This document shows positions 54,834 through 64,000 of a DNA stretch of 64,000 nucleotides, in pieces. The DNA is taken from positions 29,378,001 to 29,442,000 of the forward strand of contig NC_079882.1 of the NCBI RefSeq assembly GCF_029227915.1. Reading direction: 5' to 3'. The notes beneath the pieces are model-generated. The model was not told the DNA's origin. It ran no database searches and worked only from the letters and a program-made list of their open reading frames with translations. Made by a program: the position numbers and the translations under genes. How positions within the stretch are numbered: position 1 is the first letter of the stretch; every line of letters starts with the position of its first letter. Source of the stretch: Hydractinia symbiolongicarpus. Taxonomy: Eukaryota; Cnidaria; Hydrozoa; Anthoathecata; Hydractiniidae.

Positions 54834-57800
54834 TCACGTAGTGACCATTCGTGCTGCGTGTCTTTTTCTGTGTTTGCGTAGTGAGCTCGGATCGGTGTAA
54901 CATTTGTCACATCCTTTCACTGTACATCGATACGGTTTTTTTTCTTCGTGCGTTCGTTTGTGTTTGAAACGATCGCTTGAATTTGCAAAGGTTTTGTGGC
55001 AGCCTTCATGTTGACAAGGGTATGGTTTTTCACCTAGTAAGAAAAGCTCGAATTGGTAACCAAAAAGCTAAAGGAGAATGTATTTGTGTTATAAATTCAT
55101 CGTCCTGTGTTTATTACTATTAATAAAACTGCATATCTAAGGTTAACATTTATGTAATTAACACGTCCAAGAAAATTCTAGGTTAATATCGATGCGAACT
55201 TCTACTTAACAGTCAACACTTTTTGAAATCTCGCATTTTTCCTGTGAAAATTAACACCATTTTCAATACTTTTTTACATTTTTTTCCTGATTGTTTACAT
55301 TTAAGCTACCATTTATCTTTACGACGGGCAGTGTTGGTTCGTATCAACCGTCGTCAAGAGAGCTAAAAACAAGTTTTACAAAGAATTTTTCCCTCACGGT
55401 TTGGTGGTTGAATTTAAGGACATTAAGGCAGGGTTTACACGACATAACCAGTTGAGCCATTATGCTATTTTCACCCTTTTTTATATTCGTATTGATTCAC
55501 ATGCTATGTCGCATAATTTTAGTATATATGTGTTTTTCGTTATAAAATGATTTCATTAATTTATTTATTTCATTATTTTTACAAAAACTTTCAAACATAA
55601 AAGAACACATTTTGAAATAAAAATCTCGATTGGATTTTTGCGAGAATTAATTTTCGCGGAAGTTAATATTCGTGATATCGCGAATCAAAAATAAGCTATT
55701 TTTCAGTTTTTTCAGTTCATTTTTAAAATTTTTACGAGAGCTAATAATGTTCGGAAATGCTCTATTAAATGCTTAATGAGTTTTCTCTAACCCTCGCAAA
55801 TCTCTGGTTGATTAAACAAGACCGCAATGGGATAAATAGTGACAAAGAGGGAAATTATGTAAAATTAAAACCATAGATAAAAGTAACCTTTAAACTATTG
55901 AATTCATTGAGAACTTAATTTCGCGAATGACAAAAATGAAGAAATTTCAAGAATTGTATCTTTAAAATCAAGCATCTCGCGAATTTGCCTGAAATCAAAA
56001 TCGCGAAATTTTACAACTCTCACAAAAATCTTCGAGATAACCATCAAAAGGAGATAAAATCCTGCTGAATTTCAAATGTTTGATAAGAAACACAAAACAG
56101 TAAGTACCTGTGTGAGTTCTTACGTGGATTTTCAAATTTTCAATCCTCGAGAAACTAGCTTGGCATCCAGTCACGGGACATAAATGTGGCTTCTCGCCTG
56201 TATGAGTCCTTAAATGAATTAAAATTTTATATCTGGCGTCAAACGACTTTCCTTCGCGAACGCAACCTTTCCAATAGCATGTATACATTTGTTTACTGTC
56301 AGCGTTTAAATGTTCTGTGTTCACATGTTTCACAAGGTCACTGTTTGTCAGAAAATGCGAGCCGCAGCCTTCCCATTTGCAGATAAAGATCTCGGGTACG
56401 GCCACTCCCAATATTTGATCAGTTGATACAAGCTCACTGGTGGAAGATGGCTCCATGTCACTAACTAGCGCTACCTGTAAGTACGGCTGTCCATGGAGAA
56501 TGGTAGGCATATCCATCTTTGAATTGTGTTCATACTTCATGAATAACGTTGGCTCGTCGTTTTGTTTCTAAAAAATACAACGGAGAAAAGATGTGGAACT
56601 TTAAGAGCTGTGCGTAGAAGTACGTTACCTGAAAATACGATAAAGGTGTCTTAATATATTAACCTTTGTGCTCCGCTTTTTCGTGTCATTTTAAAGTAAA
56701 ACTTGGAATTTTTTATCTAATTATTTATTCTAAATTTCCATACACAACTTCCTTTTCTTATTTTAAAGTTTAATTAATTTAAGTTGTTTTTAGCATAGAC
56801 ATTGTGGCAGAAATAATTTACTCTTAAAGACTTATCAGTTGAAAAGTTACCCACGTGAAACTGTCATAGAATTAAATTTTCTAGAATTCTCTAGGTTGCC
56901 TGCTACCATGAAAAGAAATCTTCGTTTGGAATCTAGCATCACGCACTTACTTAAAAAAAGTAAACTTATTTTAAATGCAACATAAAAACCTACTACAAGT
57001 GAGAGATATAAGTATTAATTTTATCATGCACAAAATTATTTAACGCAATGTGCTTGAAGAAGTTCAAAAACAATTCAATTGTTATCAGTATCATTCAATA
57101 GTGTATTAGTTGTTAGTCAAAATGTAAATAATTACAGTAACTATTGCAATACTCAAAGCTGACATTCCCCAAAAGATTTGTCCTTAAACAAAGTCAATCA
57201 TAGGCTGTAAATTTCAATTAATTTTTATAAGATGAAGTAAACATTACTATTTTCAGCTTTACTCAACTTGTAAGTAATTGAAATTTGCATTTTGACTGGT
57301 TGTGTCTGACAGTATCTTACCTTTTGTTCATGATCTGTTGCTGGCAACTGTTGCCAAACTAATTGAGAACGATCTTTTGAATCAGGACTATCTACAGAAT
57401 CAGGAATTCCATGAATAAAATTGACATTGAAATCACTACTGAGGTGATCAAAATCACTCTGAACAGTTGAGCTTTCCCCTGAAGCATCAATTTCAGTTTG
57501 TGCTAAGTCTATGTGTTCAGTCTCTTGTTCAAATTCACTCAAACCGACTTCTCTTTCTGCAACAATTTTCTCGTCACTGCTACTGGTACTACCTAATTTA
57601 TGCTTTGCTAACCCTCCTTTATTACCTTCTTTACTTAATGTTTTTTCACCATCGTTTATAGCATGCATTAAGTCTCCACCATCTACCTCATGAAAAGATG
57701 ATTGGTCCCTGGTAGAGTTTATTAACGAGTTTGTACTATCCATTGGTGATAGGACATAAAAAAATGTTTTAGAAACTTCAATACCCAAATTACCAAGTTG

Positions 57801-58214
57801 TGAATAATCTGATGTAATAAAATAACCTTGTCCATCATCATTGTTTGCTGTTGAATACGATGCTACAGATTTAACAGTTTCATACTCAACAGAATGTGAA
57901 TCATTTGAAACACAAGAAGAAACATTAGAAGCTGGTAAGTTTTTCTGATCAAGTTTAATGTCTTTGTCAGTTTTTGCATTAATGAGATCCTTAGACTTTT
58001 GTTGACAACATAACTCATCAATGTCTTGCTTTTCACCCACTGGTGAAAAAGATGGTGAAGTAGCAATAAATAATTCTTCGTGGTCTTTGTTGTAGATTTC
58101 ACGCAACTTTGCACCAAATATTTTTTCTTCTTTCTTACTATCAGCATCTTTTTGTTCAGAGTCAAATAAACATACGCTTATAGTGTTCTTTTCTGACGTG
58201 TTACAATCATTCAT
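54834..58214 (-). CDS. GLIS-like five-C2H2 zinc-finger transcription factor
   Basis: Coding exons 57321-58214, 56108-56567 and 54834-55033 join in phase to 517 residues. Residues 1-298 are a Ser/Asp/Glu-rich region with no recognised domain. Five tandem C2H2 fingers start at Cys361: [69 protein letters not shown] and [19 protein letters not shown]. This is the GLI/ZIC/GLIS architecture. Finger 2 ([10 protein letters not shown]) and the [14 protein letters not shown] linker are closest to GLIS. The protein ends only a few residues after finger 5 ([11 protein letters not shown]), so it lacks the long C-terminal activation region of vertebrate GLIS proteins. The start is the first in-frame ATG after a likely acceptor at 58,219; a 5' UTR exon further right is expected. 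A CGCGAA-rich repeat lies just beside exon 2, in the intron. Confidence 0.85.
55630..56020. repeat. AT-rich repeat with TTTCGCGAA motifs, second copy
   Basis: In the intron of the GLIS-like gene. It shares TTTGCGAGAATT, TTTTCGCG and TTAATTTCGCGAATGAC(A) words with the 18,110-18,700 region, with arms in both orientations. Termini are not defined. Confidence 0.4.
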
Positions 58215-58218
58215 TTTT

Positions 58219-59989
58219 CTACACAAAACAAAGGTAATTTATTATATCCAAAAGGCAACAAAATAAAAATTCCATTCTAAGCATGAAAACACAAAATGAA
58301 ATTAACTTGTGGGAATGCATATATAGTATGAAAGCAGAGGCAAACAAATGTAAAATAAAAAGCAGGCTGGTGATTGGAATAAACTGGAATAAACCAAGAT
58401 AAGATTAATAATAATTCTTACAGCTAAGTCCTAAAAATAATCCATGAGAACTTTAGAACCAAATTGTCAGTCAATTTTTGATAGTAAATTATAAAAACTA
58501 GTTATGCATACACATATTTTTTATAAGAAACAAGTGAAAGGCCCTAGTACTTATGTTTCTTAATATTTTTCTCTTTTCTGTATATACTGATAGTTTCTTT
58601 GGATTTATAATTTTTTTGTTCCATTTAGTTTCAAATTAATTTAAATTGAGATTCAATCGTTTAAAATGACAATTATTATGTATTTTTATTAGGTTTGAAA
58701 GTTATGGTTGTAACATATGTAATTGTGTTTCTTAATTTTTTGAAGCTAAAAAAGTTAAACTGAAAATTTATTTTGATGCCTTCGGCATTTAGTTTCTTAA
58801 AAACAGGTTTCTTATAAAAAATATATATGTAGTTGTTAAACAACCTGGATGTAGATTAGCAATGCTACTCTGTGGAATAGTTTATCCTATTCACATGGAT
58901 TTCAATAATTCTATCAGGTGATATCAGGTTTGGGGACTGATAGTTTGGACACCAAACAGAGAGACATAGTTTTAAAATGTTTGAAAAAAATGCTTTATTT
59001 TTTCTCTTAGGATATTTCAAGGTTTTACATAGTTAAAGAAAATACATTACGAAGAAAAAATTACAAAAAAGGGTATAATAATGTATACATATATACATAT
59101 ATTAAAACCCATGCATATATTTCAAACAACTCTCTGTGCAAACAAAACAACCCAACACGGGCTAACAAAACAACTAAACAGACAGAATATTACCATTATA
59201 AAAAATTGTCTACCAACACCCAAAATACATTTCTGCATCAGGACTAATACAAGAATATTAGGCTGAACAAAGGAGTGACAAAGGAGGCCACATGGTATAG
59301 GCAAATGCTACACTAACAGATGTAAATGCTATAAAAATGTATTATGTTTACAATTTTTTTAAATAACTAAATATACAGACCTTACACATATTTACATTTC
59401 CAAATTTGGATTTACATTTCCAAAAGTGGAAGACCATGACAAAATGTTTGATTATAAGTATCCAAACACCTAATAAAGACATGTTCTGTCCCGATAGAAA
59501 ACACCATCCTGTTTGGAAACGCTTTGGGAGTTCTGTAGATAGAATAATTGTTAGCAAGTCTATGAAGCAAAACCTATTCTTAAGCCGTACCTCCCATTTG
59601 TAAACAGGATATCACTACATTGTCCCAGTTTAAAACGCTTTGGACTTGTTACAATCAGTTAAAAGGGAGCCGGTTTATTTCACGCTGAATCTTCTAACAC
59701 ACACTACTGTACCTGACGTTTCTGGATTCTTAAAGTAATTAATAATTTTGCAACCAAAACTTCTGGGAATTGTTCCACTGGTTGACTGTTTTTCACTTTT
59801 AAACCTTGTGATGCATCCAAAAACCTTTATTTATTAAATGGCGAGGACATGTTAAACTTTTTTTAAAAAAAAGTAAGCCAGGTGAAGAGCTTAAAAAATC
59901 TTTCACGATGGAATTTTGTCTTTACTCTGTTTTCAATGCTACTTTCGAATACCAGCTCACTTAAAGTCAGTTTGAAAAGAGTTTGAAAG
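58219..59989. other. Region upstream of the GLIS-like gene
   Basis: AT-rich. Short ORFs on both strands look random. A non-coding first exon and the promoter of the GLIS-like gene are expected here but could not be placed. Confidence 0.5.
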
Positions 59990-59994
59990 ACTTC

Positions 59995-61098
59995 CAGGCC
60001 TTGCCATGAGCAAATAATTAATTGCTCGCGTCAGAGTGTCTACGCGAGCAATTAATTATTTTTCGCTAAAAAAACTTTACATTTAGTCTTTCAGGGCACA
60101 CACCTAAAACGTCAGCCACATTTCCAGTTTGGTCGGACATGTCCGTAGCTCGTTTTGAAATTTCGTCGGTTAAAACGTCCAATAGATTTCCGTTATGGTC
60201 GGACACGTAGATCTCAGAATTATTGAATAGTCCTGGTCCTTTAAATCCACAAGCAAGCCTATTCATAGCCAACCTGACCATCCTAGCTAATTCACCGACT
60301 CCTGACTTACTTAAAAAACTATGTAGACATAAATCTCTTTTGCCCGGCCCCTTCGTCGTTGGTAACCAGGTCTTACACAAGAAATCCAGCCATGCGGTTC
60401 TTAACTAATGCGGAGGTGAACGCTGACGGAGCACGGATGAGCAAGTCTGCAAAACTGCACTTACAGGCGGAACAGACAATTTATCATGGATTTAATTGTA
60501 GATAATTTCTTCATTTGACGAAACAATTGGAAACAATAGGTCCAAATTTATGTACCTGACGTGAACCTTTTAAAAAGAGATTTTATTTATTAGTTTTATT
60601 TAAACCACGTAGATGAAAATTTTTTTTAATTTGAAAACAAAGCATATTTTTTCCTATATTTGCTGTGATGACCTAAAAAAATAAACATTAAATTTATGAA
60701 AACGACAGTATAGTCATGCATACTATTTCGGACATGTAGAAAAGGAAGTTAAGATTGAGAGAGTCTCTATACCAGTAGACGCTTGATCATCGTGTTTGGG
60801 GCTCACGATTAAAAACGTCCCCCACTTTTCTACTGCAAAATGAATGTGCAACAAAGATTACCTTAATGCCCGTATTGCACGCGTTTTATAAAATGGCGAA
60901 TGAACTGTTTAGCACGATGGGTGGAAAATAATCACACCAAATATCTTTTCAGTTTCACTTTAAAGACAAATCAATTCTTGAGAAAAACGCTTACACTTAT
61001 CTCAAAATGTTAATATTTACGCGAGCAATAGAATGCTTGGGTAACGAGCATTTACGCGAGCACTACGCGGGCAGCACTACGACTCATGGCAAGGCCTG
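59995..61098 (-). mobile_element. hAT-like non-autonomous DNA transposon, copy 3 (most complete)
   Basis: Starts CAGGCCTTGCCATGAG and ends CTCATGGCAAGGCCTG, perfect 16-bp terminal inverted repeats. It is flanked by ACTTC on both sides (59,990-59,994 and 61,099-61,103), a 5-bp target-site duplication. Subterminal GCTCGCGT and CGCGAGCA words recur at both ends. The minus strand holds an open frame (about 60,066-60,380) reading KSGVGELARMVRLAMNRLAC and DMSDQTGNVADVLG. The same text, more damaged, is present in copies 1 and 2. It is not a recognised transposase. Confidence 0.85.
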
Positions 61099-61659
61099 AC
61101 TTCTTTGAAATAAAAGAGAAAACTCACTTGCTCCTGCTGGTAGCTATATACTTTTTAGAAATAAATATATTTTTCTTTTTACAATGAGTTTCTAATCAGG
61201 ATGTCCCCTTTGAAAACCGGACAGGATTTATACCACCATCTTAAATCAGGATAAAGCGTTTAAAATCTGGATGTCCTGTTTGCAAACAGGACCGCATTTT
61301 TAATCAGGCCAGAGCAGAGACATTGTCTTTTTTTAAAAAATGAAATCCTATGGGTGGTTTGAGTTTTATGAATTTGAAAATACAGAACAAATTCCATATG
61401 GAAAATAGCTGTTTGACGTCTAGCTACAGATGGCACTGGCTTACAGATGTAAGAAAAAGATTACTATCCTGGAAATCAGAAATTAGATGATTCTTTGAAA
61501 ACCAGTATGATTTTTAAAAACCTGTATTTGTTAAAATGTTGGATTTAATTTTTTAACATTCAATTAAAATAGGATTAATTAAGACTTGCAGTCGGCAAGA
61601 AATGGAGGTATTGCAAGAACAATTTCTTCAGCTAGACCAGCTGTTCCGTACGATGTCAT

Positions 61660-63870
61660 TCATTGTACGAAGTTGGGCTTTTTTGCCGTAGCGCTGAGAG
61701 TGACCATCCTCGTACAAAACTGACCATCTTCGTACAGCGGCGAATATCGTCAAAATATAAAACTTTTATAATAAAATAATAACTTTTTTAAAATATCTTC
61801 TTTTCTTTTATTTCGTTTTCAAAAAGAATACATTCGTTTTACGATCTAGATGCCTATTTGAAAAAATACTAATGAGGCGAGCAGGTTAGACTCCTGTCTG
61901 GATCTCATCAACCTCGTCCCCGGGACCTATTAGGCTTTTCATGGTTTTTATGGTAGTGACTTTTGAATTTTATGCTATATTGAATTTTCGTGCAAAAAAA
62001 CTGTAAATCACCCTTGTCTCCAGTGCCTTTGCGTGGCTCGTACGAAACTGTTTTCGTAAGCATGGTTTTGTTAATAATTGAGTGAGAACGGAGAAGAACA
62101 CAAAAAATTTCAATATTATTTTTTCTAACTTTTTAAGTTATTTCGATAAAGGAAAAGGCAGGTAAATTTCGAATCCTTTTCGAGTGCTTTTTCGAACGCA
62201 CATTTTTAAATTTACATGGAAACTTTTAACGCGTGTTTTAATGTTCAGCACAATGGAGACTGAAAAGAGATACATGGAAGAAAAATTTCAGGAATGGTTG
62301 GAAGTTGAAAGGACTAAACGGAATTCCGTAATAATGCCCGTACAGACTTATAAAACAATGGCAGATTTTCTATGTGGAAGAATAGACAACGTTCCACGTG
62401 CTATAAAAAGAAAATTGCGAAGAAAAAAATTCCAAGTGATGAGTTATCCTGCACTTGGTATATCGGATGTTTTGTGCGCTCCATTTCCCGATGTAACAAC
62501 ATTTTTATATATTATCTAATTTTGGAAAAACTAAAGTCACAATTACTTTTTTTGTAAACATTTCTACTTTTAAGAAATTTTGTTTCAGGCTCGGCATGGT
62601 CATATGGTGTTCTCAATTTTTGGATAGCTTCGGTCTAGATGTTCTTATGAGCTTAAGTTCTTAAGAAAGAAGGTTTATAAAATTGCCAACTCGAATAATT
62701 TTACGGTATTATAGGGCGATTCTCCTCTAGGAAAATATCGTCGCGTAGCAAAAGACCGACAGATGTTTGACATTATCAATAGAGTACACTGCCAAGAAGT
62801 TGGTCACCAAGGGGTTCATAAAACGTTTGAAAAGGTATTAGATTCTTCGAACAAACCTCGTAAAGTAAGAGTCCACGGAATATGGGTGTGTCACTGATTT
62901 TTATTTGCTAACAATTTTAGATAGCACGCACCTATGATAACGTTACTAAAGACGCTGTTGGTGCTTATATAAAGCTTTGCACAACTTGCTGTCTGAAATC
63001 CAGTCAAATAAAGAAAGCTCCATTGAAGCCGATTATTCCTACAGGATTCTTACAGCGTGTACAGGTATTTTTAATACTTTTTCACTTTGTTTGAGCTAGT
63101 TAGTAGTTTTTTTATTACATTATACATGTCTTTCTTTAGATCGATCTGATTACTATGTTATCCAAACCAGATGGCGATTACAACTACATTGGCCATGTCG
63201 TGGACCATTTTAGCAAATTCAGGATATTATTTCCAATGAAAGGGAAATCAGCAAATGAATTTGCTTCAAACTTTTTTAGAAGTTTTTTAGCGACTTTTGG
63301 GTTTCCAAAAATTTTGCACCGAATTTTGTGCCGAATTTATCAATCACGTAATGGATGCTGTAGCCGTGATATGGCCGGGTGAGGTGTCATTTGTTCATGG
63401 GAAACCGCGCCACTCGCAATCTCAAGGTTTGGTTGAACAAGGAAATAACACCATCCAAGTGATGATTAGTGCAAGAGAAAAAGAGTCCCAAACTTCAACG
63501 TGGTCAGAGTGGCTTCCAGAGATTCAATGTAAATGTAGTTATATCTATATCATTCTCGTCCCCAAATGTCTTCAAATTCAGGCTCAACTGGTCATCACCA
63601 ATTACATTCAGATGAAGTACCCGTGCGAATTCGATATAGGGAGATTATCCTTAAACCGCATTCAGTTTTTGTTGGTGGAAATTATTGATAGAGTAAATAA
63701 AAAAGCGGTGTAAAGACCATAAATGATAATATATAGTAGTCTTCATCCGTGGCTTGGTATTTTAAGTTGTACGAAGTTGGTATGGATAAAAAAAATTCAA
63801 GTTAAGTAGAAGAAGTGAAGTGGGTCCAACCTCGTACGCAGTTATTTAAGTTGTACGAAGTTGGTACAAT
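61660..63870 (+). mobile_element. Ginger/KRBA2-like integrase element
   Basis: The integrase-like exons (62,254-63,713) lie between clusters of the word TGTACGAAGTTGG and its complement-like form CCATCCTCGTACA. Left copies are near 61,665, 61,705 and 61,723; right copies are near 63,757, 63,829 and 63,853. Such clustered termini suggest element ends, though the exact ends and target duplication could not be fixed. From 61,104 to 61,660 only short AGGATGTCC/CCGGACAGG-like direct and inverted motifs are seen. Confidence 0.5.
62254..63713 (+). pseudogene. Broken, intron-containing integrase ORF (KRBA2/Ginger type)
   Basis: Pieces in order: a starting exon from ATG 62,254 (METEKRYMEEKFQEWLEVER); an exon 62,731-62,834 with VGHQGVHKTFEK; an exon 62,921-63,064 with LCTTCCLK, which together with the previous one forms an HHCC zinc-binding domain; and a core from 63,140 with IDLITML, YIGHVVDHFSKF and FGFPKILH. 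Good AG acceptors and GT donors bound the middle exons. The frame breaks near 63,315 and resumes in another frame (EFINHVMDAV, HSQSQGLVEQGN). The break falls where the second catalytic Asp should be, and that residue is missing. The first exon also does not join in phase by its simplest donor. These integrases move Ginger DNA elements or survive as domesticated genes such as KRBA2 and GIN1. Confidence 0.65.
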
Positions 63871-64000
63871 CATCAGATAATTGTCAAAAATTAACGTTCA
63901 GAGAATATTTAAGATATTATAATGTTTACTGAATGTATTTAGCAATGCTTAGATATTCATTTCTAAACCAAATTATTCGTTGCCTAATTTTTGTACAGCA

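Noticed and set aside
59995-61098. An autonomous hAT transposase
   Set aside because: No hAT catalytic or BED-finger motif could be found in any frame of the 1.1 kb.

Overview
This is a stretch of AT-rich metazoan nuclear DNA. Genes are split into many short exons with GT-AG introns, and the spaces between hold SINEs, LINE tails and non-autonomous DNA transposons. The gene content is motile-cilium dynein, an adhesion-type receptor, a JNK-interacting scaffold, a GLIS-type zinc-finger factor and a cytochrome P450 of the CYP74 clan (a clan known in plants and in a few animals such as cnidarians, placozoans and amphioxus). Together with the AT-rich sequence this suggests an early-branching animal, most likely a cnidarian (possibly a hydrozoan). 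The species cannot be fixed from sequence alone.

Layout. 1-13,702 (-): the N-terminal half of the axonemal dynein heavy chain DNAH6 in 24 exons, running off the left edge at the AAA1 Walker A. 13,703-20,451: gene-poor, with a SINE fragment, a chimeric hAT-like element and one decayed ORF. 20,452-34,254 (-): a CUB-containing adhesion-GPCR-like gene in about 18 exons. Two complete genes lie on the opposite strand inside its introns: a CYP74-clan-like P450 (25,605-27,550, +) in the intron that splits the GPS region, and a small secreted ZP-domain protein (31,552-33,259, +) in the second intron. 36,076-52,360 (-): a JIP3/JIP4 (MAPK8IP3/SPAG9) scaffold in 24 exons. Its 6.8 kb first intron contains a SINE, a decayed THAP plus P2X7-C-like ORF and a second THAP remnant; a hAT-like element lies further upstream in the same intron. 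54,834-58,214 (-): a three-coding-exon GLIS-like five-zinc-finger factor. 59,995-61,098: a complete hAT-like element with target-site duplication. 61,660-63,870: a Ginger/KRBA2-like integrase element with introns and a frameshifted catalytic core.

All four large host genes are on the minus strand; the intact plus-strand genes are both nested in introns. Exon boundaries were derived by hand from splice consensus, reading-frame phase and family similarity. The phases are consistent through all of DNAH6, JIP3/4 and GLIS, and through the first 17 exons of the receptor. The junction to its last acidic-tail exon is one nucleotide out of phase and is flagged. There are no expression data, so UTRs, promoters and alternative exons are not called. 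The most novel points are the CYP74-like P450 nested antisense in a receptor gene and ending inside a 15-bp minisatellite, the degenerate GPS of that receptor, and a family of roughly 1-kb transposons that share a conserved, non-transposase ORF.
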